Assembly: GCA_035628915.1 (NCBI GenBank)
Contig: DASPIW010000045.1
Span: forward strand, 1-39,335
Length of the DNA: 39,335 nucleotides
From: JARBUG01 sp035628915
GTDB lineage: Bacteria; Bacillota; Sulfobacillia; Symbiobacteriales; Symbiobacteriaceae
Direction: 5' to 3'
Within the stretch, counting starts at the first letter, position 1; each line of letters opens with the position of its first letter. The notes below the pieces were generated by a model. It saw only the letters and a program-made list of their open reading frames with translations. It was not told the origin of the DNA and ran no database searches. Position numbers and translations under genes: made by a program. Positions 1 through 6,686 of this stretch are shown one piece after another.

Positions 1-85
1 CAACAGCCACCATTTCCAACTGAGCTTGGGACTCCACGGCGTTTCGAATCACACCGACCAACTCCAACGCGCTAGTTATTACCAT
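1..85 (-). CDS. Possible 5' end of an unidentified gene (partial)
   Basis: Reading leftward from an ATG at 85-83, the frame is open to the window edge for 28 codons. It gives a plausible amphipathic start (MVITSALELVGVIRN, then AVESQAQLEMVAV) with codon usage like a real protein. No convincing Shine-Dalgarno sequence precedes the ATG. The opposite strand is also open here for about 33 codons, but that product looks random. The family is not recognised and the fragment is too short to assign. Confidence 0.3.
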   Translation of the reverse strand, partial: MVITSALELVGVIRNAVESQAQLEMVAV

Positions 86-101
86 TGTAGCATGAAATAT
101 T

Positions 102-128
102 AAAGGCCGCGACTAGGTCGCGACCTTT
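102..128. other. Hairpin, 12-bp stem
   Basis: AAAGGCCGCGAC and GTCGCGACCTTT pair with one mismatch around a 3-nt loop. It lies directly before a stronger terminator hairpin at 142-166 and upstream of the left-edge fragment. It could be a second terminator or part of a leader. There is no U-tract long enough to decide. Confidence 0.4.
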
Positions 129-141
129 GTAAGCAGCCTGC

Positions 142-174
142 ACCCCCACCCGGATCGGGTGGGGGTTGTTTTAT
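142..174 (+). terminator. Intrinsic terminator
   Basis: ACCCCCACCCG and CGGGTGGGGGT form a perfect 11-bp stem with a GAT loop at 142-166, followed by TGTTTTATT. The U-tract orients it to the + strand. No + strand gene is visible upstream in the window, so it either ends a transcript from outside or attenuates the leader of the small secreted protein gene at 231. Confidence 0.75.
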
Positions 175-230
175 TGCCGCCTTGTGGCCACCCAGTGCGG
201 GGCCCAAGAACAGGCGAAGGATGATGTACA

Positions 231-617
231 GTGAGCCTCAAACGGAAAATCGGCATCGCAGCCGGTGCGGTGGTACTGGCCGGCAGTCTGCTGGCAGGAG
301 CCGCGTTTGCCAATGAAGCCCGTGCCGCGACCCCGGCCGCACCAGGGGTGCTGGTCAAGCAGTCCGCGCTGAGCGAGGGCGCCAAGGCGGTACTCACGCA
401 GATGCGGGAGCTCCGGAAAGCCGCCATGGAAAAACTGAAAGCCGACTCCAAGGGGATCATCGACCAGGCCGTTGCGGAAGGGAAGATTACGCAGGAGGAG
501 GCGGACAAACTGCTCGAGCGGGGCGGGCGGGGCTTCGTACGCAAGTTCCGGGGCGGTAATGGCGACTTCAAGGGCATCCCGGAGGGCCGTTTCCACGGCG
601 GGCTGAAGGGCGAATAA
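231..617 (+). CDS. Small secreted helical protein, YckD/DUF2680-like
   Basis: This is a 128-residue protein with a clear N-terminal export signal: basic MSLKRK, then a hydrophobic stretch GIAAGAVVLAGSLLAGAAFA, with a likely signal peptidase I site after AFA (around residue 27) or later after ARA. The mature part is charged and helical and contains a segment (around residues 80-95) of the form EGKITQEEADKLLER. That arrangement is typical of small Firmicute exported proteins of the YckD/DUF2680 kind, though the family link is by appearance only. The C-terminus is rich in Gly, Arg and Phe. The start is GTG at 231, with AAGG ten bases upstream; the ATGs at 221 and 224 are out of frame. The gene is monocistronic, between a terminator upstream and a shared hairpin downstream. 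The function is unknown. Confidence 0.7.
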   Translation: MSLKRKIGIAAGAVVLAGSLLAGAAFANEARAATPAAPGVLVKQSALSEGAKAVLTQMRELRKAAMEKLKADSKGIIDQAVAEGKITQEEADKLLERGGRGFVRKFRGGNGDFKGIPEGRFHGGLKGE

Positions 618-625
618 GACCAGTG

Positions 626-656
626 AACCCCGCTGCGGACTAGTCGCAGCGGGGTT
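626..656. terminator. Convergent terminator hairpin
   Basis: AACCCCGCTGCG and CGCAGCGGGGTT form a perfect 12-bp stem with a 7-nt loop, between the + gene ending at 617 and the - gene ending at 640. The stop codon of the - strand gene lies in the loop. U-tracts are short on both sides, so termination strength is uncertain. Confidence 0.6.
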
Positions 657-1326
657 TGCCGTCGGTCACGGGAACGGCGGCGGAAGGGTGGAGCCACAGG
701 CCCGAACCGCGTGGCGGGGGCAGCGGTGGCTTCCCGGCGGGTCGGGAGCGCTTGCGGCGAGCCGGCGCTGCCTTGCGGGGGGGCGGCGGCGCCTGGGGTG
801 CGGCGGGCTTGGCCTTGGGCAGAGGCGGCAGCGCCCGGCGCTTGCGCCGCCGGCGCCCCGGCTTATGTATCTGCAGGAGTTCCGGCCGGACCACCCGGAC
901 TGCCAGGCTGATCAGGCTGCGGTCCGTCACGCCCGCAATCCAGCCTGACTCTGCAGACGGCCGCGGCTCCGAAGCGTCAGCGAGCACATGGGCGGCGGTG
1001 ACCCTCACGTCCATCCCCGGGGCGGCCCCGCGGACCCGTATGTGGAGCGCAAAACCGATCTGGGCCGTAAGGTGCAGCACCCGCCCCGATATCGCTGCAG
1101 GCGGGCGGGGAGGCGCCCGATCCGGCGTCAGGAACAGACACCGCGAGCGGACATGCCCCGTCAAGATTACACCGCCGTGGATCACCTCCACGTGCTGCAC
1201 CATCACTGATTTGCGCCATTCAAGAATCTCTGCGGCCGGCTCGGGCAAATCCAGGCAGCCCGACACCAACTCTTCCGTGCGGCCTACGCCGGCCACCAGC
1301 CGCACGGAGTAGTGTCCGGTTCCCAA
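640..1326 (-). CDS. SPOCS (DUF3794) domain protein with basic proline-rich tail
   Basis: A 228-residue protein whose first about 150 residues align by eye with the neighbouring gene at 1385-2242. Both share the pattern GxGxxEELxxxxxxLPxxAxEIxExRKxVxxxxxxVIxxxVIxxGxxR, with similar length and order of beta-type segments. This is the SPOCS/DUF3794 type of domain found in spore-associated proteins such as SipL. From about residue 157 the protein changes to a strongly basic, proline-rich tail (RRRRKRR, then runs such as PQAPPPPRK and RRKRSRP) of about 70 residues. The start is TTG at 1326 with GGAGG seven bases upstream. It lies 58 bp downstream of its paralogue on the same strand, so the two are probably cotranscribed. 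The role in the spore envelope is inferred from the family; the basic tail may bind an acidic partner. Confidence 0.7.
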   Translation of the reverse strand: MGTGHYSVRLVAGVGRTEELVSGCLDLPEPAAEILEWRKSVMVQHVEVIHGGVILTGHVRSRCLFLTPDRAPPRPPAAISGRVLHLTAQIGFALHIRVRGAAPGMDVRVTAAHVLADASEPRPSAESGWIAGVTDRSLISLAVRVVRPELLQIHKPGRRRRKRRALPPLPKAKPAAPQAPPPPRKAAPARRKRSRPAGKPPLPPPRGSGLWLHPSAAVPVTDGKPRCD

Positions 1327-1352
1327 GTGCAGGCCTCCAGGTCATAAGTATG

Positions 1353-1372
1353 GGGGAGCCAAATCGCTCCCC
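1353..1372 (-). terminator. Intercistronic hairpin between SPOCS genes
   Basis: GGGGAGC and GCTCCCC form a perfect 7-bp stem with a 6-nt loop, 12 bp past the stop of the upstream SPOCS gene. There is no U-tract on the - strand, so it may be a processing or partial termination hairpin rather than a full terminator. Confidence 0.4.
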
Positions 1373-1384
1373 GCCAGGCTCTCA

Positions 1385-2242
1385 TCACCGGTTGCCGCGG
1401 TCCGTAATCTGAATCTGGTTGCCGGCCGGGTTGACGATCACATTCGCCACCGGCGACGTGGAGGGAATACCCGGGTTGAGGACGCCGGGGAAGACCAGCG
1501 TCGGCCCGATCCAGGTGCCGGGAATCAGCCCGGGCTTCGGCGCCGGGATCCGCTTGCTTCCCGGGAAGACGCCTGTCGAGCGGACCTTCGGGCAGAGGTG
1601 GTCCGTGCCCTTGTCGCCGCAGCGGTCCTTTTTCTTCGCCATGGGGCGCTTGCTCTTGAGGCGGCCGGATCCGCTGCTGTCGCTGAAGTCGCTGTGGTCG
1701 CTGCTGTCGCTGTGGTCGCTGTGGTCGCTGCTGTCATTGTCGTCGAAACCGTCGCGGTCTTTCAAGTCGGTAACCGTGTCACGCACAACCTTTACACAGA
1801 TAAAGACCACCGATTTGTCGATCAGGGAGTTGAAAGCGCCGGTCTCCTGAATGTCGGCGGCCTCTTCCTTCTCGCCTTCGACAAACGCCTGCAGCACGAC
1901 GCAGTGGTCGTCCGGACAGGCACCCTTGACGGGAATCAAGGCCGTAAAGGCGAAGTCTACGTCGATATCCTGAATGGCACCGGAGACCGTGGTTAAGCTT
2001 CCGCCGCAACCCTGGACGGTGCCCGGCTGCGGGAAGCCTGCGTTGGCCGCCTTGAACATGATGTCCTTGCGGAGACGGCCATCGATGATGACCTTGTTGA
2101 AAATCACCCGGCAGTTGTCGATAATCACCGTCTTACGGATTTCCTTGATCTCTTCTGCGGATGTGGGCAGTGTAATGGTCTGGCAAATCAGTTCCTCGAC
2201 GTTGCCCGAACCTACGACTTCAAACACCTCAAAGGATCGCAC
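1385..2242 (-). CDS. SPOCS (DUF3794) domain protein with Ser/Asp repeat
   Basis: A 285-residue protein. Residues 1-155 form the SPOCS/DUF3794-like part, including VVGSGNVEEL and EEIKEIRKTVIIDNCRVI. Residues 167-190 are an acidic low-complexity run of Ser-Asp-His units (SDHSDHSDSSDHSDFSDSS), followed by a basic linker (KSKRPMAKKKD, residues 196-206) and a Pro/Gly/Ile-rich C-terminus. Cysteines are scattered through the first 225 residues, as in many coat proteins. I chose the GTG at 2242 because GGGGG lies ten bases upstream; the frame stays open to an earlier GTG at 2302 that overlaps the predicted promoter. A sigma-K-like promoter lies at 2282-2309, fitting expression in the mother cell. The exact spore-layer location is not known. 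Confidence 0.75.
   Translation of the reverse strand: MRSFEVFEVVGSGNVEELICQTITLPTSAEEIKEIRKTVIIDNCRVIFNKVIIDGRLRKDIMFKAANAGFPQPGTVQGCGGSLTTVSGAIQDIDVDFAFTALIPVKGACPDDHCVVLQAFVEGEKEEAADIQETGAFNSLIDKSVVFICVKVVRDTVTDLKDRDGFDDNDSSDHSDHSDSSDHSDFSDSSGSGRLKSKRPMAKKKDRCGDKGTDHLCPKVRSTGVFPGSKRIPAPKPGLIPGTWIGPTLVFPGVLNPGIPSTSPVANVIVNPAGNQIQITDRGNR
1673..1738 (-). repeat. Tandem 9-bp coding repeat (Ser-Asp-His)
   Basis: On the + strand this reads as repeated TCGCTGTGG-type units. It encodes the SDHSDHSDSSDHSDFSDSS segment of the SPOCS protein. Slippage-prone repeats like this often vary in number between strains. Confidence 0.8.
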
Positions 2243-2281
2243 CTGGTCGGCGCCCCCTTTACATAATGGGAGGGACACTCC

Positions 2282-2309
2282 TACTCTATGCAGGCGCCGC
2301 ACCGAAGGT
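2282..2309 (-). promoter_or_regulatory. Candidate sigma-K promoter for the SPOCS genes
   Basis: On the - strand, CATAGAGTA at 2290-2282 matches the sigma-K -10 consensus CATANNNTA. AC at 2309-2308, 17 nt upstream, matches the minimal sigma-K -35 element (AC-N16/17-CATANNNTA). The predicted start lies about 35 nt before the GTG at 2242. The consensus is short, so a chance match is possible, but position and gene function agree. Confidence 0.55.
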
Positions 2310-2335
2310 TTGCAGAAAAGCGAAACCCTCAGCTT

Positions 2336-2440
2336 TGCGCAGGTTCAGCCCGCTAACAAAGTGGGTTCTCGCCGGGCGTGGGCGCCCAACGGGCGCCTGC
2401 GACCCCGGCCCGGGGTCAGTCAGCGGGCTGAACCCGCGCA
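2336..2440. other. Structured intergenic element (long stem enclosing two hairpins)
   Basis: An outer stem of 18-19 bp with one mismatch pairs 2336-2354 with 2422-2440. Inside it lie two perfect hairpins: GGCGCCC/GGGCGCC (2381-2397, 3-nt loop) and GACCCCGG/CCGGGGTC (2401-2417, 1-nt centre). The whole would fold as a three-way junction on either strand. It lies between the SPOCS promoter and the RRM gene terminator. I see no coding potential. It may be a small RNA, a dispersed repeat (REP/MITE-like) or a leader element. Confidence 0.5.
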
Positions 2441-2474
2441 TGTGTGAGGGTCGGGTTCACGGGTTCAAGGGTAG

Positions 2475-2510
2475 AAAAAGGAGCCCGGTGGGTAGACCAC
2501 CAGGCTCCTT
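2475..2510 (-). terminator. Intrinsic terminator of the RRM gene
   Basis: On the - strand AAGGAGCCTGGTGG pairs with CCACCGGGCTCCTT around a short loop and is followed by TTTC. It lies 15 bp past the stop of the RRM gene. Confidence 0.8.
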
Positions 2511-2524
2511 AGTATGCGCTTTTC

Positions 2525-2842
2525 TTAGAAGCGACGGCCGCGGCCGCCACCGAAATCGCGGTTGCCGCCGCCCATACGACCGCCGGCGGGCCGCTCCTCG
2601 CGGGGCTTCGCCTCATTGACGGTGAGGGCCCGGCCCTCCCAGTCGGCGCCGTTCAGCGAGTCGATAACGCCCTGAGCCTTGTCGGCCGGGACTTCGACGA
2701 AACCAAAGCCACGGGACCGGCCGGTTTCACGGTCGGTGGCCACGCGGGCGGAGATTACGTCAGCGTACTGGGCAACAGCCTGGGACAGATCGTCGTTCGT
2801 AACGGACCAGGGCAGGTTGCCAACATACAGGGTCTTCGTCAT
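2525..2842 (-). CDS. Single-RRM RNA-binding protein
   Basis: A 105-residue protein made of one RNA recognition motif and a short Gly/Arg tail. RNP2 is LYVGNL (residues 4-9) and RNP1 is RGFGFVEV (about 43-50), both complete with the aromatic residues that stack on RNA bases. The tail (PREERPAGGRMGGG...GRGRRF) resembles the glycine-rich ends of bacterial Rbp proteins. The start is ATG at 2842, with GAGGAG ten bases upstream; an upstream in-frame ATG at 2866 lacks a ribosome binding site. It has its own promoter and terminator, so it is monocistronic. A 5' leader of about 95 nt recalls cold-inducible rbp and csp transcripts, but cold control is inference. The protein probably acts as a cytoplasmic RNA chaperone. 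Confidence 0.9.
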   Translation of the reverse strand: MTKTLYVGNLPWSVTNDDLSQAVAQYADVISARVATDRETGRSRGFGFVEVPADKAQGVIDSLNGADWEGRALTVNEAKPREERPAGGRMGGGNRDFGGGRGRRF

Positions 2843-2944
2843 GTTCTTCGTGCTCCTCATTTCCATACTAATCGAGAACTAACCGATGCACGAAGATAAC
2901 CCTGTAGTCACAGAGAGCCCCGGCAACGCAGTCACGACTCCTCT

Positions 2945-2973
2945 AGTATACTCGTTCGGGAGAAAAGATACAA
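2945..2973 (-). promoter_or_regulatory. Sigma-A promoter of the RRM gene
   Basis: On the - strand TTGTAT (2973-2968), a 17-nt spacer and TATACT (2950-2945). This gives a transcript with a leader of about 95 nt before the ATG at 2842. Confidence 0.7.
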
Positions 2974-3008
2974 TCTTTTTTTGAAAATACGACTTGGAAT
3001 GAGGGATG

Positions 3009-3036
3009 GACCCGCCACTAAGGTTAGCGGCGGGTC
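3009..3036. terminator. Terminator hairpin of the oxidoreductase operon
   Basis: GACCCGCCACTAA and TTAGCGGCGGGTC form a 13-bp stem with one mismatch, 7 bp past the stop of the cytochrome b gene. There is no long U-tract on the - strand. Confidence 0.55.
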
Positions 3037-3042
3037 TTTCAA

Positions 3043-3723
3043 CTACTTGGAAGGCAGCTTGTCGTACCACTTGCGGTAATGGCCCCTGGCCCACCAGGCC
3101 GGGACCCAGCCGGAGGTCATGCCGGTGAAGCCGGGGCGGGCGTGCGGGTGAATGGAAGCCAGGTAAATGTGGCCCAGCACGACGGCGCCCAGGAACAGGG
3201 CCGAGAAGGAATGGACGGCAAGGGCCCAGCGGGCGAGGTCGCGGGGCAGGGCATCCTTCCAGACCAGCATCCAGCCCGTGAGCACCATGGCAAACCAGCC
3301 GAGTATCTGGAAGATGGAGTTGATCTTCTCGCCGGCGTTGAACCGGCCCTGTTCGGGCAGATTTACCTTCAGCCCGAAGAAGTCGCGGGGGAAGCGGGCG
3401 AGGAAACGAAGGTCATCCTTGTCAAACCGGAAGGAGCCCCGGACCCACTCGCCGGCGCTCTTGCGGGCGCCAATCATCAGCACGGGCACCGCCACCGCGG
3501 TGAAGACGACGGCCACCGCACGGTGAGTCAGGCCAAATGCGAGCATGACCTCGGCGCCCAGCAGCGCCGCCACTCCCCGGATGACCAGGGCGAGGCCTGT
3601 CAGCAGCAGCACCAGGAAAGAGAGGGCATGGAACCAGTGGGCGATGCGCTCCGCCGCCACGAACCGGAAGACTCTCTCGCCCTGGCGGTACGGGCCGCCG
3701 GCCTTAGTCGTGGCCATGCTCAT
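3043..3723 (-). CDS. Cytochrome b membrane subunit of a molybdopterin oxidoreductase (FdnI-like)
   Basis: A 226-residue integral membrane protein. It starts MSMATTKAGG, then has ERIAHWFHALSFLVLLLTGLAL with the first helix and candidate haem-ligand histidines. Further helices lie near AFGLTHRAVAVVFTAVAVPVL, SIFQILGWFAMVLTGWMLV and LAVHSFSALFLGAVVLGHIYLA. Four membrane segments and this His pattern fit the cytochrome b561/formate dehydrogenase gamma family, which passes electrons between quinone and a periplasmic-side Fe-S subunit. The ATG at 3723 follows GGAGGAGGGG; the gene overlaps the Fe-S subunit gene by 20 bp, suggesting translational coupling. It is the last gene of the operon before the hairpin at 3009-3036. 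Confidence 0.85.
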   Translation of the reverse strand: MSMATTKAGGPYRQGERVFRFVAAERIAHWFHALSFLVLLLTGLALVIRGVAALLGAEVMLAFGLTHRAVAVVFTAVAVPVLMIGARKSAGEWVRGSFRFDKDDLRFLARFPRDFFGLKVNLPEQGRFNAGEKINSIFQILGWFAMVLTGWMLVWKDALPRDLARWALAVHSFSALFLGAVVLGHIYLASIHPHARPGFTGMTSGWVPAWWARGHYRKWYDKLPSK

Positions 3724-4414
3724 CCCCTCCTCCCCGTGCGGATTTGACGGCAAAGGCGGCGGCGCTGGCAAGCAGAGCGGCTGCGGCGCCGCCCATGAAC
3801 AGCTGGCCGAGCGGCTGGAGAATCGACTGCCAGGCGTACACGACGCCGGCGCCTCTTGCTTCGGGCAGCGCATCCCTGGCGATCCCGTTCGGCAGGCGGA
3901 AATAGAAGCCGGTGCCCGCCATCTGGACGGTGCCCTTGCGGGCAATCGCCGCGTGAATGGGGCTCTTGGGATCATCGATATCGCCGATGATACGGGCGCC
4001 CGTCAGGCAGGTCTCCACGCAGGCGGGCTTGCGGCCGGCGGCGAGCCGGTCGGCGCACTCCGTGCACTTGCGGGCGGCGCCAATCTCCTCATCGTACACC
4101 CGGGCATCGTACGGGCAGGCCACGATGCAGTACTTGCACCCGATGCACTGGCTATACTCCACCGCGACAGGCCCTTCGGCCGTCTTGTGGGTGGCGCCGG
4201 TGGGGCAGGCGGCGGCACAGGGCGGCTCGTTGCAGTGCAGGCACTGGTTGACCACAAACGCAGACTTCAGGTCCGGATAGGTGCCGGTCTGGAACCGGTG
4301 CACCTTCGTGTAGGCCATCTCCGGGGCCAGGCCGTTCTTGTTCTGGCAGGCGACAGTGCACGACTCGCAGCCCGCGCAGATGGAGAGATCGATGTAAAAG
4401 GCGTAGCGGCTCAC
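3704..4414 (-). CDS. Four-cluster [4Fe-4S] electron-transfer subunit with C-terminal anchor
   Basis: A 236-residue ferredoxin-like subunit of the DmsB/PsrB/FdhB type. Cysteine motifs appear in order: CAGCESCTVAC near residue 13, CLHCNEPPCAAAC near residue 58, CIGCKYCIVACPYDARV near residue 90, and CTECADRL, with further Cys at KPACVETC. These supply sixteen ligands for four clusters. A hydrophobic segment near the C-terminus (QLFMGGAAAALLASAAAFAV) probably anchors it to the membrane, followed by a His/Asp tail. The GTG at 4414 overlaps the stop of the catalytic gene (GTGA) and follows AGGTGA by six bases. It carries electrons between the molybdenum subunit and the cytochrome b encoded next. 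Confidence 0.92.
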   Translation of the reverse strand: MSRYAFYIDLSICAGCESCTVACQNKNGLAPEMAYTKVHRFQTGTYPDLKSAFVVNQCLHCNEPPCAAACPTGATHKTAEGPVAVEYSQCIGCKYCIVACPYDARVYDEEIGAARKCTECADRLAAGRKPACVETCLTGARIIGDIDDPKSPIHAAIARKGTVQMAGTGFYFRLPNGIARDALPEARGAGVVYAWQSILQPLGQLFMGGAAAALLASAAAFAVKSARGGGDEHGHD

Positions 4415-5421
4415 CGGCTGTCACCTGCCTTCCGGACCGTCACAACGGCTTCGCCCTGGCCCAGGGCGCCCGTCACGGGTGTGACCAGAATCGGGTAGAG
4501 TGCGCCGTCGTTGGCGCCTTTCTTATAGGCGAGATGCTGCTCCGGCGACATGGTGCCGAAGCCATGGCACATCCAGACACAGTCGGGGCGGATGCCCTCC
4601 GTCACCTTCGCCTTGATTCGCTCCTTGCCGAGCTCGTTGGCCACTTCGACGTATTCGCCGTGCTTGATACCCCGGGCCGCCGCGGCCTGCGGATGAATCC
4701 ACAGCTCGTTCTCGGGCATGCGGGCGTACAGGGCCGGCACGTTTTGGGTGTAGCCGTTGGAATGGACGGCCTGATGCCCGTGCAGCAGGCGCAGCTTGTC
4801 GCCTTCCGGCCGCGTCTTGGGCGCCACCCACCCGACGACCCGCGTGCCGCCGGAGTTGGCGAAGCCTTCGTGAACCAGCTCAGCCTTGCCGGACGTGGTT
4901 GATACCTTGCTGTAGTCAGGCGGCGTCGCCATGGCGACTTTCAGGACGCCCTTCTCCTTGAGCGCCTCCAGGCTCCAGCCCGACGGGCTCAACTGAGCTT
5001 CGTTGTACTGTTCGATGGTGAAGTCAAAGTACTCGCCGACGCCCGCCGCCTTCGCCAGGCCCTGGATGATCTCGTAGCCGGGCTTGGTGTCGTACAGCGG
5101 CTTGATGACGGGCTGCCGGACGGAGACGGTGTCGCCCGCCACGGAGATGACGTCCATGCGCTCCAGGTAGTGCGACTCGGGCAGGATGTAGTGGGCGTAC
5201 TGGGCCGTCTCGCTCATCTGCGTGTCGATGGCGACGACCAGCTCCAGCTTCTGGAGGGCCTTGATCCAGCGGGCGGAGTCGCCCGAAGACTTGACCGGGT
5301 TGATGCGGAAGAAGATGCCCGCCTTGACCGGATAGGGATCGCCGCTTTCGACGACCAGCGGGAGGGCCTGAATCGAACCGAGGCTGAGGGGGAGCTTGGT
5401 ACCCTGCCCGTCATAGCGCAC
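4411..5421 (-). CDS. Molybdopterin oxidoreductase catalytic subunit, C-terminal part
   Basis: This is the second part of the catalytic subunit, in the same reading frame as the part at 5482-6630 and separated from it only by a TGA. The frame is open from 5481 (AATGAPAGAGPWTPYPKPAA...), and a GTG at 5421 could serve as a restart, although no ribosome binding site is clear. It contains the central cofactor-binding continuation (NPVKSSGDSARWIKALQKLE, then AIDTQMSETAQYAHYILPE) and the C-terminal molydopterin dinucleotide-binding domain (LHGHQAVHSNGYTQNVP, WIHPQAAAARGIKHGEYVEV). The length of the two parts together, about 740 codons, is normal for thiosulfate/polysulfide reductase-like subunits. 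If the TGA is real and not read through, the gene is a pseudogene; if it is a sequencing error, this is one intact gene at 4411-6630. Confidence 0.8.
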   Translation of the reverse strand: MRYDGQGTKLPLSLGSIQALPLVVESGDPYPVKAGIFFRINPVKSSGDSARWIKALQKLELVVAIDTQMSETAQYAHYILPESHYLERMDVISVAGDTVSVRQPVIKPLYDTKPGYEIIQGLAKAAGVGEYFDFTIEQYNEAQLSPSGWSLEALKEKGVLKVAMATPPDYSKVSTTSGKAELVHEGFANSGGTRVVGWVAPKTRPEGDKLRLLHGHQAVHSNGYTQNVPALYARMPENELWIHPQAAAARGIKHGEYVEVANELGKERIKAKVTEGIRPDCVWMCHGFGTMSPEQHLAYKKGANDGALYPILVTPVTGALGQGEAVVTVRKAGDSR

Positions 5422-5451
5422 GGCTGCGGGCTTAGGGTACGGGGTCCATGG

Positions 5452-5484
5452 CCCGGCACCTGCCGGGGCGCCTGTGGCCGCTCA
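5452..5484 (-). other. In-frame TGA followed by a short hairpin
   Basis: The TGA at 5484-5482 is codon 383 of an otherwise continuous frame. Fourteen nt downstream a perfect 6-bp stem, CCCGGC-AGGT-GCCGGG (5467-5452), has a GGU-containing loop, superficially like a bacterial SECIS. The stop falls in a Gly/Ala/Pro linker, not at the molybdenum-ligand position, so selenocysteine is unlikely. Confidence 0.6.
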
Positions 5485-6630
5485 GCCACCGCCGCCGGCG
5501 TCGACGACCTCTCCTTCCGGGGGGACGTCAATGGCGCCGAGGGGGACTTTGGGCGCCGCCTTCAGGCCGCCCTTGGCGCCCCAGTTGCCCAGCAGCGCAT
5601 TGACGATGGCGCCGGCGCGGGCCGCCTCGAAGCCGTTCCAGTACATGCCGTTGCCGCCGTGCCAGCCGGGGTCTACCACCGCCGCAGGGGCCGCCCCCGC
5701 CATGTCGCGGGCGATCTGCCGGACCTTGTCGGCGGGAATGTCGGTGTGCTGGACCTGCCACTCGGGCGTGTATTTGCCGATCTCTGCCTTCGTCTCTTCA
5801 AAGCCGTTGCAGTTGGCATCCACCCAGGCCTTGTTGTAGAGGTTCTCGGTGATCAGGACGTTGGCGACGGCCAGCAGGAAAGCGAGGTCGCCTGCCGACT
5901 TGATGGGCACCCATTCGCCCCACCCAGCCAGCTCGGAGTAACGCGGGTCGAGGACCGTGATCTTGGCGCCGTGCTCCTTGGCTTCCGCCAGACCGGCCAC
6001 TTCGTACACTTTGATGCCGCCCAGCAGGTTTCGGCCGGGGCTCAGGTAGTATTTCACGTTCTTGTAGTCGACGGTGGGCAGGGTGCCAAAGACCGCCGAA
6101 TAGCCCACGTTGCGGTTGGCGAAGCAGTTGGCGGCATGCCCGGTGTGGTTGGGCGAGCCGTAGGCTTCCGCGAACCGCTTGGTCAGACTGGAGTTCAGGT
6201 TGTTGTACTCGATGAAGGCCAGGGCCTCGGGGGCGTACTTGAACTTGATCTCCGTCAGCTTTGTGCCGATCTCTTTGAACGCCTGTTCCCAGGAGATGCG
6301 CTGGAGCTTTCCATCGGCGCCCCGCTTCATGGGGTACTGGAGGCGGTCGGGATCATACAGGGCGGAGACGCCGGCGTTGCCGCGGGCACAAGGGCGCCCG
6401 AGGTTGATGGGATGATCCGGGTTGCCTTCGATTCGGATGACTTTTCCGTTCTCCACCACGGCAAATACGCCGCAACGGCTCGTGCACATTTCGCACAGGG
6501 TGGGAATCCGCTGTTCGGCGGCCCCCGGCTGAGCTTTGGCCAGCCTGGGAATCCCGAGCTCGGTTGCGGCGAGCACAGCCCCGGTGGCGCCGCTCAGTTT
6601 CAGGAAGTCCCGGCGGTTGAATGTCGACAT
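5482..6630 (-). CDS. Molybdopterin oxidoreductase catalytic subunit, N-terminal part (Tat-exported)
   Basis: This part encodes 382 residues. It starts with a Tat signal (NRRDFLKLSG, residues 5-14, then a hydrophobic segment ending near AKA). The [4Fe-4S] site is C46-x2-C49-x3-C53-x27-C81 (LCEMCTSRCG...RPCARG). C169 in GHAANCFANRNVG is the probable molybdenum ligand, as in the PhsA/PsrA branch. The frame stops at a TGA at 5484-5482 in a Gly-rich linker (DAGGGG) and continues unshifted beyond it at 4411-5481. I chose the ATG at 6630 over the GTG at 6639 because AAGGGG is eight bases upstream of the ATG and too close to the GTG. The genes for a rhodanese upstream and for Fe-S and cytochrome b subunits downstream suggest a periplasmic-side sulfur-compound reductase; the substrate is inference. 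Confidence 0.85.
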   Translation of the reverse strand: MSTFNRRDFLKLSGATGAVLAATELGIPRLAKAQPGAAEQRIPTLCEMCTSRCGVFAVVENGKVIRIEGNPDHPINLGRPCARGNAGVSALYDPDRLQYPMKRGADGKLQRISWEQAFKEIGTKLTEIKFKYAPEALAFIEYNNLNSSLTKRFAEAYGSPNHTGHAANCFANRNVGYSAVFGTLPTVDYKNVKYYLSPGRNLLGGIKVYEVAGLAEAKEHGAKITVLDPRYSELAGWGEWVPIKSAGDLAFLLAVANVLITENLYNKAWVDANCNGFEETKAEIGKYTPEWQVQHTDIPADKVRQIARDMAGAAPAAVVDPGWHGGNGMYWNGFEAARAGAIVNALLGNWGAKGGLKAAPKVPLGAIDVPPEGEVVDAGGGG

Positions 6631-6686
6631 GGTGCTCACCCCTTGTTGCGCAGGGAGAGGGCTTTCGCCCCCTCCCCGTCTCGTTG

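Noticed and set aside
1673..1738. Regular short repeats taken as a possible CRISPR array
   Set aside because: They are 9-bp coding repeats for Ser-Asp-His without spacers.
5452..5484. Selenocysteine insertion at the in-frame TGA
   Set aside because: The codon lies in a Gly/Ala/Pro linker far from the Mo-ligand position, where Cys169 is already present. The hairpin is expected by chance in GC-rich linker sequence.
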